Part shown: one piece after another, positions 19,599-28,206 of the stretch
How the letters are laid out: every line of letters begins with the position of its first letter
Position numbering within the stretch: the stretch's first letter is position 1
From: Halocafeteria seosinensis
Taxonomy: Eukaryota > Sar > Bigyra > Bicosoecida
Assembly (NCBI GenBank): GCA_001687465.1
Contig: LVLI01000114.1
Location: forward strand, 1-28,709
Reading direction: 5' to 3'
DNA length: 28,709 bases
Position numbers and translations under genes: made by a program
Notes under the pieces: generated by a model
Seen by the model: only the letters and a program-made list of their open reading frames with translations
Databases searched by the model: none
What the model was told of the DNA's origin: nothing

Positions 19599-20052
19599 AT
19601 GTATCATCTTAATAAGGATCGGGTCGACTTCCTGACACAATCACCGACAACTTTCTTTCAATTTTGGAACAAGCTTGGAGACATGTTTTACCTCTGTTCC
19701 CCGAAGACACTTCTCGAGCCCTTGGCTCTGCAGCATTGCCGACCCTCGACGGACGCGAAGGAACTGGGCTATCGCTTAAGGCTATTTAAGAAACGCCAAC
19801 GCACACTCCAAGAAAGGAGAACAGTGTAAGTCAGTGCAAGTCAGACGGTGACTGCACATCTGTGATGAATTTAGACGGCCACTCCAGTGTTTCTATAGAA
19901 CAACAAGCACCAACTCAATCGACGCTTCAAATAATACTGGCCAGGAACAGGCTGCTCGAAATGAGGTGAAGCAACCCAAAACAAAGGATGAAGTCCAACC
20001 CAGACACGAATGCAGCAACGCTAAGGCGATGCAAGCTAATAGTAGCCTGTGA
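19599..20052 (+). CDS. Tentative two-exon hypothetical protein
   Basis: A possible small gene: exon 19599-19825, a 49-nt intron (GTAAGT ... TTTAG), exon 19875-20052, encoding 134 residues. The first exon gives a mixed hydrophobic and basic protein (ELGYRLRLFKKRQRTLQERR). The second is hydrophilic (NNTGQEQAARNEV) and open to a TGA. The splice sites keep frame and both exons have a protein-like composition, which is the only support. The intron is shorter than any other in the window and I recognise no family. It could equally be a remnant within the repeat-rich region. Confidence 0.25.
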
Positions 20053-20184
20053 CGGGCGCAATGCTTTGTTTCCGGAGTAGGAGATTTACCAAATATGACA
20101 CCCGGAAAAACGTAGCAGAAGTAAGTCCACTTCCGTAGCGTCTGCAAGAAGATGAGGTACATGATGAAACTCACTTCCGGTCTG

Positions 20185-20284
20185 TCGACAATTTGGATTA
20201 GTCGATTGGCAGATAGACCTTGCACAGCAACCATTCGACAATTTGGAGCAGTCGATTGGTTGATAGACCTTCCACAGCGACGAC
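20185..20284. repeat. 50-bp imperfect tandem duplication
   Basis: Units 20185-20234 and 20235-20284 both start TCGACAATTTGGA and share CAGTCGATTGG- and GATAGACCTT-type cores. They have diverged at roughly ten positions, so the duplication is not recent. Confidence 0.85.
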
Positions 20285-20493
20285 ATTTGAGAACCTACAA
20301 TGGACCGTCGCCGCGAAGCTCCCATAAACATGATGATAATACCAGGGCAGTGGAACAGGACAAACTCAAAATGCATACGTTTGGTGGCTTTGGTAGGAAG
20401 GCAGAGGAATTTCTCCATGGTCTTTCGCAGTGCGAGCCCTGCCTGAGGGTTTGGGATGCACACCGTTTTGCTCGGCGCCTTTCGATTGGGTTG

Positions 20494-20774
20494 TCAACTC
20501 ATGAAGCGGGTTGCTGATGACATTTTGGCTTTTGGCGCGGATGTAGGTAGCAGTTGCTCTACCGAGCCTGGGCCTCCACCCGCTTCCATTACCAACTTAG
20601 CCAGCGAGATGGCCGAGAGAGCAGTCTGATACTCCACCACATTGTTCGTGGCGACTGCAATAGGTTTGGTAACGATACTGCAGGTATCGCATGATCTTCC
20701 TCCACTTCTGTAAACACAGCCGCCCCGATGGAAGCAAGCCCGGGATTCCCACGTGAAGCGCCATCAAACCGCAT
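20494..20774 (-). pseudogene. Frameshifted RNase HI-like fragment
   Basis: On the minus strand from 20774 the frame reads MRFDGASRGNPGLASIGAAV, the N-terminal strand of RNase HI with its first catalytic Asp. About 30 codons later the matching continuation, TNNVVEYQTALSAISLAKLV (carrying the helix Glu), lies in another frame and runs to a TGA at 20494. One frameshift therefore separates the two halves. The third Asp region is not clear; a stretch farther along the minus strand (SEFHHVPHLLADATE, near 20150) might be the C-terminal end. Most likely a retroelement remnant or a dead gene copy. Confidence 0.65.
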
Positions 20775-21387
20775 TGAAGAGTAGATCCCTTATCATGCGG
20801 ACCTTAATTTTGAAAACTCAACCGTCCTCTTCCAAATTGCTAGTTCTGAGGGAACTCCAAAGCATCACCGACAGTCTCTATTCTTTTTGTTCTGGATAGA
20901 CAAACCCTTACCCTAACCTGAGTATTATACTGAAAAGACACTGGAGTCTTGAAATTGACTGGAAACCTTATTGATCACGTAAGGGCCATGAAACTTACGC
21001 AAACGAGCCCTAACCTAAGCCTCTTCTTTGCTCAGTAGTCACTCACGAGGAAGGGAGAAATGGAACGTATAATGACATAGTTAGACTCGCAATGATATTA
21101 TCTATCGAATGGTGGTACCTGCATGTTATCGTACTAGTTGTGGAATGAGATCCATTTTGGCGAATCCGGTGCTGTAGGTAAGCATACAATCAGTCTGCTG
21201 TCTATACATATTGTATATGTGCACATTCCCCTCCACACTTGAGAGTACCGCGTGACATCTTGTAACGAGAACGATGGTCTCAAACTGTGCGTTTCCTTTG
21301 CTCCACACTCTTGTCCTGGTAAAGTCTAAATCCTCCGTGACTGTGCTGTCTGTATTGTATCATTGGAAATACTGTTGTCTACCGAAT
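20775..21387. other. Interval with no recognised gene
   Basis: About 600 bp of unique-looking sequence with only short ORFs (for example minus 21126-21308). I see no motif, RNA gene or clear repeat. Confidence 0.5.
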
Positions 21388-22064
21388 ATGGCTACAGAAA
21401 AACCATGGAAAGTCACTCACGCATCTATTGCAAGCGATCACAAATCCTGCCAGCAACATGGCAACGGGAAGCAAATTCCTTATAGCGCATTTCAGTTGGC
21501 CTATGAAATGCGCCGTCGGTCACAACCACTTCAACACCAACTAGTAAGTCTTAATACAGTTTCTTTGAACCAGTTAATGTAGACGGATTGTCAGGACTTG
21601 TGTCCCAACCTACGAAACGATCGGGAAAAACGAGATGGAACAGGTTGCCCGGGATATCGAGCAGCGTCGATTACATCGTTTAGTAAAGGACGCCGGCCGC
21701 AGACTTACGGAGGAAGAAAGGAGACAGCATCCCAGGGCCCAATGCAGAAATATTGAATCTCCCAGATGATGCCAGGTTCGTTTTTACGGCGTCATTTGCT
21801 CCGAAAACAACGTCCGTAAACACCCTTTGGCCCGTGTTCAGTAGTGATATGACTTCGAAGGCAGGCATGGCATACTTAACATTCGGTCATGGAGCGAGTT
21901 GCGAGGCAAACTATGCCCGTAACTGCTATCATGCTAGGGAAGACTCCACTGAGGCCGTGGCGAACGAAAACTGTAAACGTATCGGCGATTTCTTGTGGAC
22001 ACTACCGAACATTGAGATACCTGCCAACCGAGAATTAGTCTATAGCGATTCGAATACCCCTTGA
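21388..22064 (+). pseudogene. Degenerate coding region, possible SET-like C-terminus
   Basis: Several open plus-strand segments follow each other: 21388-21543 (from MATEKPWKVTH, ending at a good GTAAGT donor), a frame through about 21595-21770 with a charged helical stretch (EQVARDIEQRRLHRLVKDAG), and a frame through about 21720-22064. The last contains FGHGASCEANYARNCY and, about 40 residues on, IEIPANRELVYSD. This spacing and pattern recall the NH.SC.PN and I..GEEL.YDY motifs of SET-domain methyltransferases. I cannot join the segments into one spliced frame, so I call it a possible remnant. Similarity is weak and could be chance. Confidence 0.25.
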
Positions 22065-22176
22065 GCCTGTCTTCCTCCCTCTCTGTGGCGTGGGTGTTAG
22101 ACGCCACCAGCGTAGAGTGGAATGCGCCTTTTCCCTTTTCTCTCTCTCCATTCTCCGGGGAACTCTACACCAGCAT

Positions 22177-23208
22177 TCACCTCAACGGACGACAAAAGAT
22201 ACCCCATCTTTCCACGAGCAAACCGAACGCGCGTTCAATGCTCTGTCGCGTGGCAGAGATGTGATAATTGAAGCTATCCTTTCACACTTCCAGGCCTCTT
22301 CCAGACCAGGGGACCAGCAGTTGTTGACTGTTGATGAAAGCTTCGTCCCCTATCCAATAGGACTGCTGTCTAAGTTCGCCGCTGTCGAGGAGATGCTTCA
22401 TTTCGCAGAAATCCCAAGCAAGAACGTCATTAGTTGATCTCGTGCTAATGTTGCTAAACATTAGAAACCTTAAGTCTGCATCGCAACCAGCTAGGACCAC
22501 CAGTCCCCAGCAATCATGACGGTTCCTGTAAGCCATTGGTTCCATTACTTCGTTCGGTCTCGGTTTCCTGGTTCGACAGACCCATCCGTCTATCGCCATT
22601 GTGCATCCGGTCAGGTTTCCCCTACTAAAACTCGCAAACCCATCCGCTAGTCGGTCCAATTCGGCGTCATCATCAAAGGGAAAACCAAGCTCCAAAGCCT
22701 GGTCTAACACTTCTAAAGTTCCCCAAAGGACCCCACCATCCTGGTAGAAACTCCCAAGCCCAATACCGAATTCAAAGCAGATGTCAATGTAGCTCCCTCC
22801 TGCTAGCCACCGAAGAGCCACTGCTAATCTAGTACACGGAGAAATGGGTGAGCCACTTCCATTTTCCGCGTTCTTGCCATGAACTTGGAGATCATCTTGG
22901 ATTTTTTCAAGGAGTGCGTTAAAAGCCGTACGTGATAGTCGGAACATCCTTCTGAAGTGATGATCCGATAGCTGGCCCATCGTTTCCTCTCCATAGACTC
23001 TATTCCTCTGGACATTGCTAGATCGATACCTCGTTCTGCTGATAGCAGCGGCGGCATCTTCAAGGTCATCTCCGTAAAGGTTGTGCCAGTCCGCAGCAAT
23101 GAGAGTGGAGAAAGCGGAGCGCAAGCTTCTACTCAGGCCTAGTTGACTTAGGACACAGTCCAGAGTCTGAAGATCAGAAATGAATTCATCTCCTGCACTA
23201 GTAGCCAT
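22177..23208 (-). pseudogene. PIF/Harbinger-type DDE transposase with in-frame TGA
   Basis: The minus-strand frame starts at ATG 23208 and runs 308 codons to a TGA at 22282-22284. Beyond that TGA the same frame continues for 34 codons to a second TGA at 22177. It has a helical N-terminus (FRRMFRLSRTAFNALLEKI), then the DDE nuclease: first Asp in GCTMAIDGWVCR, second Asp in STRSTNDVLAW, a YWIGDEAF loop, and the Glu in SIERAFGLLVERWGIF. The last motif lies after the internal TGA, so the intact reading would lack its catalytic Glu. This suggests a recently disabled copy, or, less likely, read-through. The normal C-terminal helix is also not visible in frame. It faces away from the Myb-like gene at 23390. 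Confidence 0.8.
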
Positions 23209-23389
23209 AGTTTGATCGTCACCCGCTATTGCTTTGTGAAAGTGAGAAATTCAAATTGTAGATACAGTGTAGAGAAGAATGCTATCCCATTTACGGTACA
23301 AGTTTGTCACAGAAACTCTTTCTACGTCAAGTAACTTCTAAAATCAACAAGAAATCAGCAATCGCTGTATCTCAATTCTAGCACCAACC

Positions 23390-24879
23390 ATGCAAACGAG
23401 CAGTGAGAATTTGAATGTGGAGGGGGTTGCGGGACCGTTGGAAGCAGAATCACTGTCGTGGCCCATTTGCAAGCCCGATTTCGTCCTAGCAGAACTACAC
23501 AAACTTCCTAAAGAGGTCTGTGCAGAGGGTAAGGTATTTTATAAGTCATACGGTAAATACGACAAGCTGTCGGACGAGCAGGTAAGGCGAATGTCCCTGA
23601 CGTTCCTACAATGTAATATATGAGCTTCTACTAGTAACTGTGCTCTTCGAAGTGGTCGCAGAGGAACAAAGCAAAGGCGTTTTATGACCTGCAAAGTTCA
23701 ACGGTCCGGGCGCAGGTTCGCTCGAATGCACTAGCTGCGGAGGCAGCGGAAACAAATCGTAGGTCGCAGGTGACGAACAAGGACGATCGAGCTCGCCTGG
23801 TACACCTCTTCCGGCATTCAGAGGCTCAGCCACTGTGGACGGAAACGAAACGACCATTTACTCGGGAGGAATTGGACGACAAAGATGAGCACAAGCCTTT
23901 TGAAGGTCTGGCGGAGATGTTCAACGACTACCACGCAGTCGCTTTCCAAAACGAGACAGTGCAATACGAGAATGGAGAGATGGTATCCCCATTTGTGGCC
24001 CGGGTCGGATGCGAGAGTCTAGCACCCAAATGTCATGATCTAGACCCAAACAATTCCACTCGTCCAGCTCGCGATGGTGCATGGGTGCGTAAACACTGGA
24101 AAGAAATGCGTACGACGATAACCAAGGTAATAGAGTCGTTCATCAATACGTCCATTTATGCACTTACTTCCTGCTTGATTCCACAGATTTTTACCGACTA
24201 TAGGAAATCCGGACAACAGGATGCGCAGGATAGCTACGCAGAATGGTTGAAGTTTGCCTCCAATTACGCAACTGTGTACATCTATGCGATTGTCCTGCTA
24301 CCTTTTGGAGTCATGGATCAATTGGGTAAGGCGCTCCCCGAAGCCCAGAGACGGGATACAGGAAAATTGGGAAAGCGGCAGTTGAGCAACTCTGCCTCGG
24401 CTGTGAACAAGCGTCGTCAACGTGAACGCCTCAACAAGCTTCCAAACAAGCAACGTCAAGGAAGTAGCGGCATCGCAAGGAAATCTCAATGCTCAGCCGG
24501 TAACACCTCTGAACGCACGAGGCTCTCGACGATACTGCAAGCTGCGTTGGAGCATCAACACAGAGAAAGCAAGCAGGAACGTGCAATGACCTTCATGTTT
24601 AAGCATGGCGATTCAGATACCAAAGCAAAAGTGATGGAGTATATGCAGAAGGCAGCATTTTCACCAACACCAACGCCTCTGGCAGTACCACCGCAAGAAT
24701 CACCGTCCTGTACAATTCGTGCTGCAGAGACCTCAGAAGAGGAGGAATGTTCGTCGCAAGGCCTCTCTCTCCAAGGAGAGGACAATGACGAATGCTTGGC
24801 ACAATCCCTCTCCCTGCATGAAACCCCGGGGACAGATCAAGAGTCGTTTCAGTCACTCGGAAATGATATATCTAAATAG
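23390..24879 (+). CDS. Probable Myb/SANT-like partner of Harbinger transposase
   Basis: Three exons: 23390-23581, 23662-24126 and 24187-24879 (introns 80 and 60 nt), 449 residues. Exon 1 starts MQTSSENLNVEG. The centre has a helical DNA-binding-like region: RLVHLFRHSEAQPLWTETKR, then FTREELDDKDEHKPFEGLAE with MFNDY, later WVRKHWKEMRTTITK joined to IFTDYRKSGQQDAQDSYAEW. This W..L/FN/W..MR/SGQ pattern is what I know from Myb-like proteins that travel with Harbinger-type transposases. In such elements the partner binds DNA and brings the transposase to the nucleus and termini. A basic segment (NKRRQRERLNKLPNKQRQG) could be a nuclear signal, and the C-terminus is acidic and Ser-rich. The second intron has no in-frame stop, so retention would add 20 residues. 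The gene looks intact although the transposase is broken. Confidence 0.5.
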
Positions 24880-24883
24880 ATAC

Positions 24884-25108
24884 CTACTGCGCTCGGGCGC
24901 CAGTCCACTGGCCCACTCCTCTTGACCATAAATACTGTGGTACAGGTGGTACATACGTCGTCGTCGTCTCCTCTTGAAGTGCTTTCTCCGCTACCGCGGT
25001 CATGCTTGTCTCTTTCTCTTCCTCTTTCTCATCGTTCTGTTTCTTCGTTGGTTGTATTCCTGTGTAGGAAGTGCGCGGTTTGGTTTTCGTCGCATCTTGG
25101 TTTGGCAC
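24884..25108 (-). other. Unassigned open frame, coding-like composition
   Basis: A minus-strand frame ending at a TAG at 24884, with a charged middle (KKQNDEKEEEKETSM) and an ordered-looking end (TTYVPPVPQYLWSRGVGQW). It remains open upstream of 25108 but reaches no ATG before a stop, so it could be a last exon or part of a decayed element. It begins immediately after the Myb-like gene's stop on the other strand. I recognise no family. Confidence 0.2.
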
Positions 25109-25350
25109 AGTGTATTGCGTTCTCGATCTACGTGAGTAGGCTTTGACAATATAAATATAACATTACTTAATGCCCTTCGAGAAAACTATGTTCTATATAG
25201 TGAAATGGATTCAATAAAGGAGGAAAACAACTCGCTCTGGTTTTGGTGTTGTCGCTGCTGTCCTTGGCACCGCGTAAGGTGGACATTGGGACAACTTCAC
25301 GAATTTTTCTGCTCAAATTATTTGTGATCCACTGGCCGTTAAAGGTGGCC
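25109..25350. other. Short interval 3' of the retroelement
   Basis: AT-richer sequence that would be the 3' flank of the minus-strand retroelement. I see no poly(A) tail or target-site duplication, so the element's 3' boundary is not fixed. Confidence 0.4.
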
Positions 25351-26853
25351 CTAACCATTCACATGGCACTTGCACTCCGCAAATGTCATCGTTTCGAACT
25401 GATGCTCCGACACATCGACAAGTGCATCTTTTGGACCAGGACGGCGTCGGTATAGCTGCTTTAGGTGCGCCAGGAGGAAGGTATTATCCGCCCTTTGCCG
25501 CCATCCTTGAGTTGTAGTACAGATAGTCTCGTCGGTGCAACGATACATATAGTGGTACCAGACAGTGCCGTAGGTCGGGTTGTGTAGTGTCTCTCGACAG
25601 GCTACACATGATGGGCTTTGTCCGTACACATCAGGTCGATCAATCATCTCCTGAACCGCAGGAGGAAGCAGGCCAGCTCGGATACGGATGCCCAGAGTAT
25701 TGAGCTCCAGCTGGTCCGACGTATCCAATGGCAGAGTGGGAGAGCTGCAGTTTTGCCCGAATGTGACAGCTGCTATCCACTGTTGCCAACGCTTCCCGTC
25801 AAACCGCATCAAGCAGCACGATGGGTCTGGGAGGGGTAAGTGCAGGAGTGCCCTGCGTCCTTGGGAGTGCGCTAGAGGAGGAAGCCGGTATGATGGCGCG
25901 TAAGGCACGACATTGAAACGTTGTTCTCCAGGGGGAGCGGAAGATCTAAATAGCGCCCCTCAATGGGTGCCCGGCGACGTGCCGCGGCATCGGCGGCAAT
26001 GTTGCCGAGAGTACGTGGGTCTGTGAGTACGTGGGTCTGTGGTGTCTTCGTCTTGGTGAGCACGGATCCACTTGACTGAATGAACTCGTCCTAGCTTCAG
26101 CAACTTCTGCAGCAGTGTGCCAAGATGTCCATCATATTCTGGAAGTCGTTTCCATTTCGCCGAGTCTTGTAATACTTCACAGAGTGCCCGGTTGTCGATA
26201 TACAGTTGGCACCGAGTTCCTTGAGGATAGAAGCGGCAGAACGCCAAAAGCCCGAGGCTAGCTGCTGCAACCTCGGATCGAATACTTCCCAGAGTCTTGC
26301 CGATCATATTGATATCTAAAGGCGGGAGTGTGTACCCAAAACATTGAGTATCGGGATGGGCCTTCCAATTCGCTCCAAGAGCCTGCTGCGACATGATCAC
26401 AGCACCTGCTCCCTCGATTGTATAATGGGACCACCTACTGAAAGACCCGTCACAAAATATCAGGGTTTCGGCCACTGTTTCCAGATCTTCCTGGTTTACT
26501 AGGGGCATCGACGTCAGCGTATGAAAGGCTTGTAGGCATGGCCACGAGTACGCCCGCAATCGTCGGATACACTCCGTCAGTAGTAAACAGCAGTCTCGTT
26601 TGAACCTGTGCTGTGGCAGGTGTAGACGTAGCTCCCCTGTAAGACCGTTGTAGGACACCTGAGAGGAAGAGAGCCGGAAATAAGCAACCACCAGGTTAGA
26701 GGGAACGAGTTGTGTGGAGGTTGTCCCGGTGTTGCATGATAGTATCGGTTTCATGTCAGACGGAGAAGACGTCGCATGCGCCAGCAGCAGTGGGGGAAGT
26801 TGAAGTTGTAGCGGTTGAACCTGAACTTGGTGCGTCAGGTGACTCAGGTCCAT
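25351..26853 (-). pseudogene. Non-LTR retroelement 3' part: RNase H plus zinc finger
   Basis: Three minus-strand frames give consecutive parts of one protein. 26853-25960 carries an RNase H domain: Asp in IFCDGSFSR, Glu in RSEVAAASLGLLAF, Asp in LYIDNRALCE, then VKWIRAHQDED. The end of the domain (TLGNIAADAAARR, with the last Asp) is in the frame 26063-25872. The frame shift coincides with an exact 16-bp tandem duplication at 26009-26040. A third frame, 25908-25351, continues with a tail containing CVACRETLHNPTYGTVWYHY and a later Cys, like the zinc-binding domain after RNase H in LINE-type ORF2 proteins. At least two frameshifts break it. No reverse transcriptase domain is seen upstream, consistent with 5' truncation. 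Confidence 0.75.
26009..26040. repeat. Exact 16-bp tandem duplication inside RNase H
   Basis: GAGTACGTGGGTCTGT occurs twice with no gap (26009-26024 and 26025-26040). Because 16 is not a multiple of 3 it shifts the minus-strand RNase H frame. Confidence 0.97.
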
Positions 26854-27010
26854 TGGCCGAGTAGTGCGGTCAATATCCTCATCAATGATTCGCCCGAAAA
26901 GCCGTCTTCACACCGGGTCCACAATGCACTTTCCGGGGTGCCATTGCCCCATGGATCAATCAGATACGTACCGTCTCCCCATGGTACCTCGTCGCAACTT
27001 GTAAAGACGC

Positions 27011-27466
27011 TTACGTTGGCATAAGCTGCCACTGGATTTCATACGTATCACAGGGCTTTGCCGATAAAGTAGCATCTTCTTTCAAATGTACTGTTCCCGT
27101 CAAGTCGTCTGCATTCTGAGCGTCAACGAGGTTGAAGGGATGGTTTACCGGTACGCCAGTGAAGTTGGCAGGGCATTTGTTGCCGCTCGGGACAACACCC
27201 TCCAGTTCAAGCCATTTGTCTTGGGCATGGCGAACATTGCCTTCTCCCTGTACCGTGTGTATGGCAGCCGCGGCGTCTCTTTTCAGTGGATGAAGCACTT
27301 CATCCACGGAGACGTGGTGTGAATCACCACGGGTGCCATTGCATAGGACGTCTGTCCAAGTGAATGATCCCTTTGCCTCCAATGTGGCGGATACCATGGA
27401 TACCATACACGATAAAATAAAGATCCTGTTCCCCAAATCCATCGTCTCATGCATTCTGATTCGCAT
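27011..27466 (-). CDS. Hypothetical secreted protein
   Basis: ATG-to-TAA frame of 151 codons on the minus strand. Either the first ATG or an in-frame one eight codons later gives a classic signal peptide: a short polar start, the hydrophobic core RIFILSCMVSMVSA, and a likely cleavage after VSA. The rest is polar with few Cys and N-glycosylation sequons (NGT, NFT). It ends CDTYEIQWQLMPT. A second minus frame (27032-26844) begins in the overlap and reads SCDEVPWGDGTYLIDPWGNG, so the original protein may have continued through a now-lost frame or an unseen intron. I recognise no family. It sits just upstream of the truncated retroelement, which may have interrupted it. Confidence 0.35.
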   Translation of the reverse strand: MRIRMHETMDLGNRIFILSCMVSMVSATLEAKGSFTWTDVLCNGTRGDSHHVSVDEVLHPLKRDAAAAIHTVQGEGNVRHAQDKWLELEGVVPSGNKCPANFTGVPVNHPFNLVDAQNADDLTGTVHLKEDATLSAKPCDTYEIQWQLMPT

Positions 27467-28206
27467 ACAGAGGCGTGAAATTTACATGCTGCAGGGGGCT
27501 GGTTTTGTGGTGACGGTTGCACTTCGTAGCGAAATATTCGCAGCAGACAATTTTCGTCTATATACAAACTTTCCAGTGTCACTATATTTCCACTCCTCAT
27601 TTGTGTTCCAACGCCAAAAGACAACACTGATCAAATTTTCGTAGCATGGACTGTTCGACGGAACAGAGCTTGTTTCTGGTGCTGAACCTGAGGTCCTCTC
27701 CATACTGTAGACCTCTACCTCGTGCGCATACAGTATACCGGTACTTCTCCACTTCCACTTCACGTCAGCAAACGTCTACAGACGAACTCCCAAAGACTAT
27801 GTCCCTCTTCTCCAGCTCCTGCTCGCAATTGCATAGCGATATATGGTAACATTTTTGTCATAGTGCACATATAAAGACGTGTTCATACTCATTTTATACA
27901 CATGTATAGTCGTTCTAAGAAGTACCATCTACATGTTGAAGTTTAACTAGATTATTTGGAAATAATTCACAAATACAATTTGGAAACGTGTCCCGCTCTA
28001 CATGATTTCCGGTGTACCAATATACCACAGGAATATATTCCACTGCGGCCTAAATGCCAAAGTTTGCGCTTGTTGTGTTGTTGTGTGTTGTATGAGCACT
28101 GGAAGGGTGGCTAGACAATCACGTGAGACTTCCGGATGGGCTTTTTTTTTTGTTTGTTTTTTTTGGAAGAAAACGGNTGAACGCTGTTTTTTCGGAGGGG
28201 ATAAAC
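27467..28206. other. Interval with no recognised gene
   Basis: Overlapping short ORFs on both strands at 27333-27763 have no motif. The right part is AT-rich and ends with a T-rich stretch at about 28141-28164 and one ambiguous base at 28177. No gene found. Confidence 0.5.

Larger units (their letters stand above)
22177..24879. mobile_element. PIF/Harbinger-like DNA transposon, ends not located
   Basis: A DDE transposase gene (minus) and a probable Myb/SANT-like partner gene (plus) are arranged head to head with 181 bp between start codons. Two genes of this type are the usual content of PIF/Harbinger elements. The coordinates given cover only the two genes. I looked for terminal inverted repeats in about 22000-22180 and 24880-25100 and found none that I could defend, so the true boundaries are unknown. 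Confidence 0.6.

Noticed and set aside
20525-20575. tRNA-like GCTCGGTAGAGC stretch on the minus strand
   Set aside because: Only a D-arm-like hairpin is present, with no matching acceptor, anticodon or T arm. It lies inside the RNase HI-like frame.
20900-21020. Telomere-like CCTTACCCTAACCT words
   Set aside because: Only isolated partial units occur, not a tandem array, so no interstitial telomere can be claimed.
22090-22437. 115-codon plus-strand ORF
   Set aside because: Antisense to the transposase, including its SIERAFG motif. The minus strand carries the real similarity.
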